Assembly (NCBI GenBank): GCA_949130495.1
Contig: OX422221.1
Location: 29,338,917 to 29,402,916 of the forward strand
From: Sambucus nigra
Taxonomy: Eukaryota; Streptophyta; Magnoliopsida; Dipsacales; Adoxaceae
DNA: 64,000 bases
Direction of reading: 5' to 3'
Position numbers and translations under genes: made by a program. Under the pieces are notes generated by a model. The model saw only the letters and a list, made by a program, of their open reading frames with translations. It made no database searches and was not told the DNA's origin. Below are positions 24,301 to 32,995 of the stretch, piece after piece (within the stretch, counting starts at the first letter, position 1; the number at the start of each line of letters is the position of its first letter).

Positions 24301-27300
24301 TGTTGATGTTCCCATGCTTGGAGGTTGACAGGACTTGTACCCAACAAATCTTATTTACAAGAATTAGACCTGGGTTAGTGATTCCAATGAGACTCCAAGA
24401 TTTTTCAGTCTAAAACCTAAATAAAAATTGGTTGCAAATTTGTGCAGTCCGAGACCCACTATTGTTGTCTTTTGAGTTTGTGGACAAACTCTTTTAAGAA
24501 GGTGAGTTTGATGAATTGAGAATAAGAGGGCCGATTTGCAATATTCATTATTCATATTCTTTTACTTTTGTACTTTTATTTTTTGTTTTCAATAGTAGTT
24601 AATTAAAGAAATCTAAGGGGTACAATTAGTGTTTTCTTGAGAAACGCTACACATGGGTGACATCACTCATGACTTCACTAATGCTAGCACTTTCAAAAAT
24701 AAATAGAGTGGCGAATTCTAGGGAATATTCCCTCTTTGCCTATAAATGTAACCACTTCCCTTTAGGGTTATTCAATTAATATATTTTTTAGAGTTTGTGC
24801 TCAAGTTATTTTTTCTTTTTGGTGCATTGTCGTGTCATGTCACCTACTCTCCTGGTTCTACACACTATCAACAATAACATTCTTCCACACATTCAGTGCT
24901 CGCACTGTGTCCCGCCCTCTTTCCATCCAAACAAGGATCTCAGTATCAAGATTTATAGTCCCACTTGCAATTGTATATCAACAATCTATATGACAAGATC
25001 TCCGGTCTCTAAACATGGAAACACAAATTATATGGGAAGGGGCTCTACAACCCACACTTCCAATCCAAACAGACGTGAAACCAATCAAATAAGCTAATCT
25101 GAACCGAATCTTCCACTAAAGTTTTGACTTCATCTCACTAAGGGTATAATCGTCACCAAAACAGATGATCGCAGTGAATCTATTTTACTTTAGACTTTGA
25201 ACTACCACCACATTCTAGTTCATACATTTTGTCACACTGATGCTCTAGCTGAAGCACTGACACTATCTTAACACCATCCAAATTCATCTTGAGCTAACTG
25301 ATCTGATGATCCACCCTAGTAGAACACCAATCTGCCAAACTGTAATACGAGCCACAAAAGTTACAATATCGTGTGCCAATAGTCTAGAGCAGAGTTTAGG
25401 TCAGCTGTGAACAGTGTGCGGTAGGTTTTACATAGGAATCCTACATCCGGTAGTTTTGAGACTGTCTAAAGCATAAGATGGGTGTGCCAAATTTTAATTT
25501 GGACTCATTTCTAGAGACTAAACTTCTTTTTAATTGGAATCTTTAGAAATTACTCTTGGTTCCAGCCATGGCTTTGCTTGCTAGACTCTCCCACCATTTG
25601 AAGAAAGATGAGTCACCCAGGAGTGGGGGTTGCATTGTGAGTGGTAATGTGGTAGAAGAGGTTGGAGGCAGATATTGTTCAATAATTAGAAATATTGGTT
25701 TGATAATGAAGCAGATTTCGTTTTCATCAAGTATAAGATGAATGATCAAGCTGGAAGAGGATGAATAAACAGCTCTGGACCTCAAGGTGAGGGAGGCCTT
25801 TGGCAGTCAGGATAGGTGGGGAGATTCTGAGCATATGCAAATCTTTTGACAAAACAATACAATATTTTTAGTTTTTAGTTTTAAAATTATTTATCAAAAT
25901 TGATCAAGCTTGATAACAGTGATATTATAATTTGAAAACTGAATAAACAAATAGGAGACCTCGCAGCATGTGCCATTGAGTCTCCATTGTCTTTTGCATA
26001 AAAAATGTGTCCCCGTTGTCTTTTGCATAAAAAAAAACATTTCACGCATTTCAAATGCTCACATTAGAACACATAATTGAAGAAGACTATGTAAAAGGTC
26101 TTAAAACACCCACTATGTTACGAAAACACAAACAAACTAAAGACTTCATGGCCTAACCTCCTCCAGTGACTTCTGGGTTTTGCATTAAATATCCGTTTTA
26201 TGCATTTCGCATGCTCACATTAAAATACGGATTTGGGGAAAGACCGTGTAAAACAGCTCAGAACACCCAATATTATACGAAAACACAAACAAATTAGAGA
26301 TTGTGCGGCCTATTAGAGATGCTCAAAAACAGACAGTATAATATGAAAACACAAGCAATCAACAGATTTAATTAAGAATGTCCACAAAACTATAACATAA
26401 TTAAAAATGGCACTCACCTCGGCACATTGCTCCTCAATTTCATGCCCCTGTTTCAGCTTATACTCACTACTCACATCCGTATCAAAGCCGTAATAATCTC
26501 CGTCGCGATCTTCAGTGCACCAACACCCCCCAAAAACAACTCCCCCCCCCCCAAAAAAAAAAAAAATTCAGTTCTCTCGTTTTCTGGTGCAACATCTCAT
26601 TATACCCATTCCCAACAAACTCACCGTGCTACTCAAAACCACAATAACCAAGTTTATATTCCCCGTTGATACCGACCTCCGACAACAACTTTGCAAAACG
26701 CTACTACCGTCTTTTGAGTTCATGGACGAACGCTTTAAAGGGGGGGGGGGGGGGTTGATGTGAATCGAGAATAAGAGGGCAAATTTGCAATATTTATTAT
26801 TTGTATTATTTTATTTTTGTAACTTTCTGCTTTGAGTAATAGTATTAAGAAATTTAGAAGGTGCATTTATTGTTGTCACGAGGGATGTATAGAGTAGCAC
26901 ACTCAAGGGACTATTCCCTCTGTAGGCCAATAAACGTAACCATTCCCCTTCAGGGTTATTCAATCAATACATTTGAGAGCGTGTATGCTTAATTCGGTAT
27001 TCTTTCTTTTTGGTGCAATTGGTGTGTCACGTCACCCACTCTCTTGATTTTCCAACACACTATTCACGCTATCGGCTTTAACACTCTTCCACACATTTGG
27101 TGCTCACACTCTGTTGCACACTCTTTCCATCCAAAGGATCTCAGTATCGAGATTTAGAAATTCCCAATTGCACTTGTATATCAACAATCTATGGTAACCC
27201 TTCGACGACAAGATCACAAGTCTCTTAAACATGGAAACACAAACTATATATGAGAGGGCTTTATAACCCACATTTCCAACTAAACAGACGTGGAACAAAT

Positions 27301-30100
27301 CAAATAAGTGAACTCAACCTTCCATTAAAGTTGGACTTCATCTCATTACGGGTATGATCCTCACCCAAACAGATGATCGACGTGATTACACCCTGAACTA
27401 CCACCTCATTCTAGATCATACATTAGATCGCACTGATAATCTAGCTGAACTATATAACACTATATTAACACCATTCAAACTCGTCTTGAGCTGACTGACC
27501 TGATGATCCACCCTAGTAGGACGCCAATCTTCCGAACTGTAATACTAGCCACAAAAGTTAGTCTGTAGCAGAATTTAGGTCAGCGGTGAAGGAAGAGTGG
27601 TAGGTTTTATACAGGAGCAGCATTTACTAGTTTAGAGACACTCTCTATAGGGGGGTTTGCAAGGTTTAATTTGGCCCCATTTCTAGAGACCAAACTTCTT
27701 GTAAATTACCCTCCTCAAAATTACTATAGGTTTCGAATAGGCCATTCCTACCTCTTTAACCATTTGACGAGAGAGATGAGGCAGCTAGGAGTGGTGGGTG
27801 CATTTTGAGTGGTAATGTCATAGAAGAGGTTGGGGCAAATAGTCTTCAATAATTTGAAATGTTGGTTTAATTTGAAGCAGATTTCCTTTTCATCAAGTAT
27901 AAAATGAATGATCAAGCTGGAAGACGATAAAACAAAAAGCCCTGGATCCTCAAGGTGAGGGAGGACGTTGGCAGTCAGCATTGATGGGGAGATTCTGACT
28001 ATATGGAATTCTTTTGACTAAACAATATAAATTTCTAGTTTTTAATTTAAAATATATTTATCAAAATTGATCAAGCTTGATAACAGTGATATTATAATTT
28101 AAAAATTAAATAAACAAATAAGAGACCTCACCGCAAGTGCCAGTGAGCCTCCGTTGTATTTTGCATAAGAATAACAAAACGCCTATTTTGAGGGCTATGT
28201 AAATGGCCTCAAATACCGACTGTGATACGAAACACAAACAAACTAAAGACTGCATGGCCTAATCTCCTCCATCGTCTTTTGGGTTTTGAATTAAATATCT
28301 GTTTTATACATTTCAGATGCTCACATTAAAACACATATTTTCATAAAGACTATGTAAAACAGCTCAAAACACCCAATATTATATGAAATCAGAAATTGCA
28401 TGGCCTGTTAAAGATGCTCAAAAACACAGTATTATATGAAAACACAAAACACAAGCAATCAACAGATTCCATTAAAATTATCCACAAAACTATAACATAA
28501 TTAAAAAGGCACTCACCTCAGCACATCGCTCTTCAATTTCATGCCGCAGCTTCAATGCATACTCGCTACTCACATCCATATTATTCAAAGCCGTAGTAAT
28601 CTCCGCCGCAGTCTTCTGTGCCCCAACACCACCCAAAAACAACTTCCCCCCCAAATTCGGATCCCTCATCTTCTGCTGCAACGCGTCATTATACTCACTC
28701 CCCAACAAACTCACAGCGCTACTCAAAACCGCGATAACCGAATTAATATTCCCCGTCGACACCGACCTCCGACAACAACTCTGCAAAACATAAAACACAT
28801 CATCCACCATCGAACTCGTAAGCCCATCCCCCACAAACTCATCAATCCTAATCGCCTTCCTCACATTCTCCACCATAAAAAAACCCTCCAAAATCACATA
28901 ATACCCCGTGATATCCTGCACAACCTTACTAAAACTCCCTCCCCTAAACGCCCTCGTCGCCCTCGGCCCCAACTCTGGATCCACCTCACTCAATCCCCGT
29001 ATCTTCGACACCATATACTCCGTGTAATCCTCCCCCAACTGCGTCAACGCCAAAATCTCCTCCAAATACACCTCTATCTCCCTCGGCTCCGGCCCCCCCT
29101 CCTCCAAATCCACACTCCTCTTAAACTCATTAATTTCGGACGCTAACCTCGCCAATCCCCGATACTCCATGTACTTCCTCAAAATCATCGAACCTCGCGT
29201 ATCGCACTCCTCTTGCAACTCGCAAATCGCATACACCACCCCATCCTCTCCACACAATCCCCTCAAAACCTCGGTATTCTCCTCAACAGCCAAAACTATA
29301 TCCCTAAACAAATTCGTCAAACACGTCACAAAATTGGCATTAACAACGGATCCTTGTTTATCAATTACTTCAGTCAGCTCCTCAAACTCAGATCTGGATC
29401 TCATGGAAATCACTTTTTTTAAGTAGGAAACGTAAAGTTGTAAGCCTTCTTCTTCTAAGCCTAATGGGGGGAATAGTTTTATAAACTTTAAAATAGTCAC
29501 GTGATCGCGTTGGTCAATGGCAAACTGTAGTTTTTTACGAATGATGGAAATGAGGTGGTTTTTGTGATTGAGCATTTGTTGTTTTTCGTCTAGACATGTG
29601 TCTTTGTAAGTGGATTCGATGTTTGTGAAAGTTTGGATGTAATTAGCAGCGGATTCGAAATCTTCAGATTGAAGGGACTTTTGGACACCTTGAATACAAT
29701 TATTGCGTTGGAGGATGGAGTTAATGTGGAGGAGGGTTGTGTTGACGCGGGATTGGGCGAGGTCGAGTTGGCGGACTTTGTTGGAGACTTGATCAGCGAG
29801 GGAAGAGGTGGAGCGGAGGTTGGAGAGGATGTGGGAGGCGTCGGATTGGATGATGTGGAGAGTGGGGGAGGATTTGTGGAGGGCGGAGAGAGATTTGTCA
29901 AGGTGGGAGCGGTGGGAAAGGATGTCAGAGAGGTGGAGGTCGAGAGAGCGTTGGTAGGCGGTGCATTCGTGGAGGAGACGGGTCATTGTGTGCACGTCAG
30001 TCAGAGACCGGACATGAGATAGAGCGTCGGGGGTGCCGAATTGGAGGGTCGGGGAGGTGGGAAGGGGTGGGGGCGAGTCTGGGGGTGGTGTTGATGCCAT
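5380..30100 (-). CDS. COG4: Conserved oligomeric Golgi complex subunit 4 (COG4), two coding exons joined across a 22.5-kb intron
   Basis: COG4 is a lobe-A subunit of the COG tethering complex, which holds retrograde vesicles at Golgi membranes and interacts with SNAREs and Sec1/Munc18 proteins. Joining 30100-28517 to 6009-5380 gives a continuous 737-residue protein, close to the roughly 740 expected for plant COG4. The N-terminal half has the family signatures FGTPDALSHVRSLTDV, MTRLLHECTAYQRSLD and LADQVSNKVRQLDLAQSRVN, followed by GLCGEDGVVYAICELQEECD. The C terminus has RFSQLGGLQLDRDARALVSH, FARLTQMATILNLE and WRLTPAEVRRVLGLRIDF. Residues R681 and E716 correspond to human R729 and E764, a salt bridge important in human COG4. 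Donor GAG|GTGAGT and acceptor TTGCAG|GCA are canonical and phase 0. No frameshift or stop interrupts either exon, so the gene looks functional despite the transposon-filled intron. Confidence 0.93.
6331..6392. repeat. Compound microsatellite (GT)n(GA)n
   Basis: An uninterrupted GT run (6331-6359) passes directly into a GA run (to 6392). It lies about 320 bp inside the COG4 intron from the acceptor. The Ser/Leu/His/Thr-rich open frame across it on the minus strand is a by-product. Confidence 0.95.
6393..7987. other. Intronic sequence, no feature recognised
   Basis: AT-rich COG4 intron sequence. Short open frames at 6563-6781 and 7239-7571 show no known domain. The stretch at about 7600-7740, with an AG repeat and leader-like composition, could be old LTR sequence, but no partner was found. 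Confidence 0.35.
8004..8186 (-). mobile_element. tRNA-derived SINE, full length with target-site duplication
   Basis: On the minus strand it starts in GGTCTTACCTTGGTGCGATGGCAAGTGCC and has a polymerase III box B, GGGTTCGAGAC, about 50 bp in, with a box A-like GCGATGGCAAGTG before it. The 3' end is followed by a short TTTATTTATT tail. A 16-bp direct repeat, ACAAACATTARTAAAT, flanks it at 7988-8003 and 8187-8202 with one mismatch. This is the structure of a retroposed plant SINE. A 5'-truncated relative lies at 13123-13239. Confidence 0.8.
8203..9250. other. Intronic sequence with a short hairpin, no gene
   Basis: No coding or repeat family recognised. A small perfect stem, GAACCAAACC / GGTTTGGTTC, lies at about 8592-8631. 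Similar G/T-rich words recur at about 9127-9165, hinting at old repeat debris. Confidence 0.35.
9251..11345 (-). mobile_element. 5'-truncated RTE-clade LINE (reverse transcriptase remnant)
   Basis: Minus-strand pieces in order give a non-LTR reverse transcriptase. 11261-10986 is the endonuclease-RT linker. 10866-10531 contains KTGKDLGPDGIPIEVWK and NRMPDEWRKSVLVPI. 10479-10162 contains QFEFMPGRSTMEAI and MIFIDLEKAYDR. 10081-9701 contains the catalytic FADD in CMLFADDIVLVDET. 9617-9288 is the C-terminal RLRWFGHVRR / RGRGRPKLTWW / ALDRMKW segment typical of plant RTE elements. The frames are disrupted, and the endonuclease is missing beyond about 11345. The 3' end is a (TTGAG)n tail, seen as CTCAA repeats at 9251-9271, which also suits RTE. 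The element is dead and lies in sense orientation to COG4. Confidence 0.88.
11346..12823. other. Intronic sequence with a possible decayed hAT-like element and a MITE end
   Basis: Between about 11633 and 12098 the ends TAGCCTATTAACAGATCAGA and the inverted TAGGTCTGTCAATGGATCGG look like diverged hAT termini, but no 8-bp target duplication matches. At 12738-12800 CCAATTCCAAGGCATGGAATTGG followed by CCCCCAAACAAACC resembles one end of a common plant MITE. Neither is secure. No gene was seen. Confidence 0.3.
12824..13291 (+). mobile_element. 5' LTR of the nested Gypsy element, with a SINE fragment inside
   Basis: Starts TGATGGAAATC and ends CTACA before the primer-binding site. The first ~230 bp are closely repeated at 16986-17191 in LTR 2 (shared GATTTGTAGTTTATTTTT, GAGAGTTGG, AATAGGGATTGGTTTATT). 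It is longer than LTR 2 because a SINE piece lies at 13123-13239. Confidence 0.75.
13123..13239 (+). mobile_element. 5'-truncated SINE copy in the LTR
   Basis: Begins at box B, CTCGGGTTCGAGGCATGGGAGC, and matches the SINE at 8004-8186 through TATATATGGGGG, TAAGGC(C/T)AGCC, CCACCTCT and GAGTACGACCTTT. Box A and the 5' end are missing. It is absent from LTR 2, so it arrived after the Gypsy element inserted. Confidence 0.7.
14223..15895 (+). mobile_element. Complete small non-autonomous LTR retroelement with TSD ATGAA
   Basis: Two LTRs (14223-14659, 437 bp; 15449-15895, 447 bp) start TGAT and end TTTACGTCA. They share long blocks such as GTTAGTGTTGTCATG and ACCAATAGGAGCTTAGGAAA. After LTR 1 comes the primer-binding site TGGTATCAGAGC (initiator Met-tRNA type, about 14662-14673). 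Before LTR 2 is a purine-rich tract, AAGTGAGGGAGAG. The internal ~790 bp carries only gag-like remnants (QDLAQQVNELV, MDQKFEDLFR) and no pol. ATGAA occurs on both sides (14218-14222 and 15896-15900). It sits inside the gag of the surrounding Gypsy element. It would have needed enzymes from another element to move. Confidence 0.85.
17192..18477 (+). mobile_element. Chromovirus-type LTR with its polypurine tract, inserted in the Gypsy LTR 2
   Basis: Just upstream, GGGACGAAATTTTTTAAGGA then GGGAAAGT (17192-17219) is the pol end/polypurine tract found before 3' LTRs of plant chromoviruses. The LTR opens TGACAACCCG at 17222 and probably ends GGTGTGTC near 18477, about 1.25 kb. Upstream internal sequence is missing. 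Its first ~960 bp are repeated in inverted orientation at 18484-19451. Confidence 0.65.
18484..19451 (-). mobile_element. Second copy of the same LTR, inverted and 3'-truncated
   Basis: Reading from 19451 on the minus strand gives TGAGACAACCCGAAAATAATC and continues as a diverged copy of 17222-18183. Shared blocks include GACAAACGACAAAAT, TTGACCCATAGGATG and GCTCACGGTTCCTATGTTT. Together the two copies make an inverted repeat with arms of about 965 bp and a spacer of about 300 bp. The origin (two insertions or a rearrangement) is unclear. Confidence 0.75.
19519..19640. repeat. Short imperfect tandem repeats
   Basis: The word AAGTGGTATAAAATTA recurs at about 19520, 19571 and as AGGTGGTATAAAATTA at about 19617, with TTATCCTAA and AGCTCACC between. 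The units are about 45-52 bp. Non-coding. Confidence 0.7.
19641..19991. other. Intronic spacer, nothing recognised
   Basis: Mixed AT-rich sequence. A lysine/arginine-rich minus-strand open frame (19860-19630) has no known domain. Confidence 0.3.
19992..20372. mobile_element. Foldback MITE G (hairpin element)
   Basis: Left end AGGGAGAGGTTCGGAAGTGA and right end TCACTTCAGAACCTCTCCCT are inverted repeats. Further paired blocks (TTGTAATTGGTCCGCGCCAG / GGCGCGGACCAATTACAA; CCTCTACCATGG partner in the loop) extend the arms to about 180 bp each. TA-rich sequence flanks both sides, as expected of a TA target. Both arms carry a (C)TGGCGCGGAC motif shared with hairpins at 42-44 kb. Confidence 0.8.
20373..23051. 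other. Intronic sequence, origin unclear; includes a 31-bp tandem duplication
   Basis: No gene or element could be assigned. A 31-bp unit starting AATTAAAAAGGGATAACAAA is repeated twice in tandem at 21480-21541. The stretch 22390-22790 keeps several overlapping open frames with D/E/F-rich translations, suggestive of an old retroelement coding region, but no diagnostic motif was found. Confidence 0.35.
23052..24842 (+). mobile_element. Short LTR retroelement remnant (LTR - internal - LTR)
   Basis: A putative 5' LTR ends GTGCTCAAGTTGTT...CATATCAAGTCA at 23460, directly followed by ATTGGTACCAGAGTG, a Met-tRNA-like primer site. The internal region carries a gag-like frame (23413-23742, with PPMVLKGGFTNQ). 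A purine tract (about 24496-24508) precedes a 3' LTR at 24509-24842 that starts TGATGAATTGAG and ends with the same GTGCTCAAGTT...GTCATGTCA. A related LTR lies at 26756-27034. The 5' LTR start is uncertain. Confidence 0.55.
24468..26699 (-). repeat. Tandem duplication copy 1 (in the COG4 intron)
   Basis: This ~2.2-kb segment parallels 26709-28790 along its length: the CTTTTGAGTT...GACAAAC/GACGAAC tract, the LTR beginning TGATG, TCTTCCACACATT, GATCTCAGTATC, AAACATGGAAACACAAA, CTGATGATCCACCCTAGTAG, the AAGCTGGAAGA block and finally the end of COG4 exon 1. The copies differ by many substitutions and indels, so the duplication is old. Confidence 0.8.
26415..26699 (-). pseudogene. Duplicated COG4 exon 1 fragment with retained splice donor
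   Basis: On the minus strand the translation reads VLQSC-, then CCRRSVSTGNINLVIVVLSS, paralleling residues ~438-465 of COG4. It then shifts frame near an A/G homopolymer (about 26540-26570) and ends at GCCGAG|GTGAGTGCC, an intact copy of the exon 1 donor. It lacks an upstream acceptor at the break, and the frameshifts mean it cannot encode a functional segment. Being within the transcribed intron, it offers a competing 5' splice site. Confidence 0.85.
26709..28790 (-). repeat. Tandem duplication copy 2 (contains the real exon 1 end)
   Basis: The partner of 24468-26699. It begins at a retroelement polypurine tract with a long G run (26739-26754) and an LTR (26756-27034), crosses intron sequence and ends inside functional COG4 exon 1. 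Homology with copy 1 stops at GCAAAAC, the duplication breakpoint in the exon. Confidence 0.8.
28517..30100 (-). CDS. COG4: COG4 coding exon 1 (residues 1-528)
   Basis: The ATG at 30100-30098 opens a Pro-rich leader (MASTPPPDSPPPLPTSPTL), followed by the conserved FGTPDAL start of the family. This ATG is the first in frame after a CT-rich leader and suits the family length. The exon carries the N-terminal helical region and most of the COG4 domain, including GLRGLCGEDG-like and EYNDALQQKM segments. The last codon is GAG (E528), directly followed by GTGAGT. If the intron were retained, eight more codons and a stop would follow. A diverged second copy of the last ~285 bp of this exon sits 2 kb away inside the intron. 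Confidence 0.95.
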
Positions 30101-30119
30101 TGCAGAGTTGAGTGTGGGG

Positions 30120-30190
30120 AAAGAGAGAGAGAGGGGAATGATAGTTTCAATGCTTTGGGTTAGGAATTGGGAGTTGATTTATAATATATA
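30120..30190 (-). promoter_or_regulatory. Putative COG4 core promoter and CT-rich leader
   Basis: On the minus strand TATATATTATAAAT (30190-30177) lies 77-90 bp before the ATG. A CT-rich tract, CCCCTCTCTCTCTTTCCCC, follows at about 30137-30119, typical of plant 5' UTRs. A start near 30150 would give a leader of about 50 nt. The TATA block abuts the Helitron-like end at 30191. Confidence 0.5.
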
Positions 30191-30879
30191 CTAGAATACC
30201 GCTTCACGGTGGGACCGACCGTTTTCCCGCCGAACCTGCAAGATCAAGCAATTGCATGAGTGGAATACAAAGATAAACAACAACTGGAAGCTTAATAAGA
30301 TTTTCTGAAATTGATCATTTTAATTCCTTTCGAACATGCACAGAAACACCACACCAACATAACATAATAAAAATCAAGTACTATATAATATATATTGCCC
30401 GAGACATAGTCGTTGGAACTTTTTTTTTAAAAAGTGCTTGTATATACAAGTTGATAAATAATCCAACAAGTTGTGAACTACCATGAACCGCTGTCATAAA
30501 AGTATTCACGCAATCTCTAGAAATGATAATATAAGTGTATGCACATTCTCTAGAAAAGTCCATCTCAACACTCAAATATAAAATAAATCAACAATCAAAA
30601 CGGTAATAGTATTCAAAACGGTACTATAAGTGTATGCACATTCTCTAGCAATATCTAGTGGCACAAAATCATTGTCATCAACTATCATGCAACAATTTGA
30701 ATTCATGAATTATATAAAGATGTAAAATTTGTCCATGAGAACACAGAAACACCATAAACCACATAACAAGAGTAATCAATTCAGATCTAAAATACAAAAT
30801 AAATCAAAACAGTATACAAAGTCCATTTCAAGCCTAAGCAATGATAATGTAAGTAATAGAGAGAGAGAGAGAGGGAGAC
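30191..30879 (-). mobile_element. Possible Helitron 3' end and body upstream of COG4
   Basis: Read on the minus strand, ACCGTGAAGCGGTATTCTAG|T ends the element: a short hairpin (ACCG/CGGT), CTAG, then T. This is the form of plant Helitron 3' termini. The body would extend rightward; its 5' TC end was not found. Within it a 24-bp word, TATAAGTGTATGCACATTCT, is repeated at about 30532 and 30627. Confidence 0.45.
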
Positions 30880-31055
30880 TTCCTCCGTCTCAAATTAAGA
30901 GTCCGCTATTCCTGTTTGGGTTGTCCCAAATTAATAGTCCACTTTCATTTTTTGGACATAATAAACGAACTAAATTTCACAAGAGCAAACAAGTGTTCTT
31001 GTCCTTAATCTATACAAAGAAATGAATAAAGACTCTTAATTTGGGACGGAGGGAA
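30880..31055. mobile_element. Stowaway-type MITE
   Basis: Terminal inverted repeats TTCCTCCGTCTCAAATTAAG and CTTAATTTGGGACGGAGGGA match the Stowaway (Tc1/mariner) CTCCCTCCGT consensus, with internal CCCAAATTAATAGTC. Length about 176 bp. A TA follows on the right; the left flank has lost the expected TA. Confidence 0.85.
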
Positions 31056-32995
31056 TATATAGCATACTAGCGCGTGTGAGTGAGTGTGTGAGAAAGATTG
31101 TAACGTCATATACAAAAATCAGCAAACTGGTAAAAAAAAAGCCTAAATTTGAAATTATACAGATTGATGACTAGAAAAAATTTAATTAATAATGTGCACA
31201 TACATATATATATATAATAAGTTACAATGGTGTTTTCACTATTCATAAGTTTGGAGGACACTTTGTGGTTCAGATTGAAGCCACCTAGGCTAGAAATGGA
31301 GGGTTGAGATTAAGAGTTTTCCTACAATACCTTTTTTACCCCTCAAATTTTTGGTTCCCCCTCATTTGTTACTTTCCAAATTTACATGTTAATTCAAAAT
31401 TGGGGGTATTTTGGTGAAAATGACAATGCTTCTCTACTTCTCTCTAGCTCACACAAATCGTTTCTCTAATTTCTCCCGTTCATTTCACTCCAGCCAACCC
31501 TACCTCACTCATCCCTTCAGCTCCCCTACTCTTTGCTGCCGCCCCCTCTCCTACTGCCACTCCCTCTCCTCGATGCCGCCTTTCATTCCACTACCGCAAT
31601 GACCCGCTGCCAACGTCACCTACAAATTAGGGGGTTTGATTTAGGTTTCAGACGGTGGATTTTTAATGTTTAGTTTTATAGATCTAAATAGAAGATTTCA
31701 ATGTTTTTTTAGGGGGGGGTTAGTAATGGTTAAATCATTCAGATCTTGGAGATAGTATTGTTTTGCAGAGTTTGTAGACCGATGTTTAATCGATGTGTAT
31801 TGTTTTGCAGAGGTTGTAGATCTTGGAGATTGCCTAACTTTGATTCAAATCAGGTATACTATGTTTTTTTAGTATTTGTAATATGATATGTGCTTTCAAA
31901 TGTGGTACTATGGTGGGGTTTGTGAGAATAAGATTTAAATTTTTTTTTCTTTATGTACATATGATTTTTTTAAGGATGATTTTTTTAACTTCGATTACAA
32001 TGCCACATACATAGCTGTTGAAGTGTAAGAGTGCATGTGAACCGGTGGTGGGTGATAGATTTTAAGCTTCATTAATTTTCATTCCTAAATGGGTATTTTA
32101 CTTTTCTTAATTTTTTACTCTTTATTTTTTAATAATTTTTGGGTGGATTTATTTACATCTATCCAACTTCTAGATTGTTTTTAGTGAAATAATGCAGTTT
32201 TGTACTGAAATCAGAAGACATAATTTAATTCAAAGGACATCGCACTGATATGGGAGACATAAGTTTCATTTATTCTATTATTCTTCTATTTGTTTGAATA
32301 AGTTTGATTCATTATAAAGTGACAGTAAATGCACATGGTTTGTCGGTATGCATGTATATAATTGAATAGTAGAATGAAGAGAGAGTGTAGAACTGTAAAC
32401 TATGTTATGAGTGTTCGAGTAAACACATGACCTGATTCAAAATGACATATATAAGATGAGCTAACCTATACAAATTGGGATGGGATGTTGTTAGAGGGGG
32501 ATGAAGAGCAAGAGGTATTAGTTTCCTATATTTTGTATCTTTCATTATTTTTCCGGACCATGTTGTAAACTTCTCGGTTTAGTTGTAAAATTATAATGTT
32601 AGCTATGAATTTGAGTCTCTTTAATATCCTTGAAGCATGGTTGGTTTTAAATATTGGTTGATACCGTTACGTATTGCCAATTCTTAATGGTTGAGGTTAA
32701 TGTTCATTTTTTTACATTTTCACAAATCTCTTGCAGGGTTAAGCTTCGGAATGGGATTTGCTAAGAGAGGTCACTCATTTCATGAATTGACTTGGGGACT
32801 TTTCAAGAGAGGTCACAAATCTTCAAGGTTTGATACTTTTTTGTAGCTATTTGGTTTGGATGTATAATTTATTCTCTCTTTGTGATTCACATTTGACAAA
32901 TATTGTGTTCATTTTTACATATGGTATGTTGATACTATTTTTTGGGCTTTGGGTTTTATTTTTAATTGTAATTTATATGGCTACGGGTATTAAAA

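Larger units (their letters stand above)
6010..28516 (-). other. COG4: Giant COG4 intron (about 22.5 kb)
   Basis: The intron begins GTGAGTGCC (28516 downward on the minus strand) and ends TTTAATTGCAG (to 6010). It separates two exons that splice in phase 0 into a full-length protein. It contains a SINE, an RTE LINE fragment, a nested Gypsy stack, foldback and LTR elements and a tandem duplication of the exon 1 end. The LINE and SINE are in the same orientation as COG4; the main Gypsy element is opposed to it. Whether it is spliced in one step cannot be seen from sequence. Confidence 0.88.

Noticed and set aside
28541..29426. Plus-strand frames across COG4 exon 1 (Arg/Gln/Pro-rich)
   Set aside because: Antisense shadows of the COG4 coding exon; composition reflects the reverse of its codons.
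29590..30022. Gly/Val-rich plus frame and Ser/Pro-rich minus frame in COG4 exon 1
   Set aside because: Other frames of the real exon, which reads through as conserved COG4.
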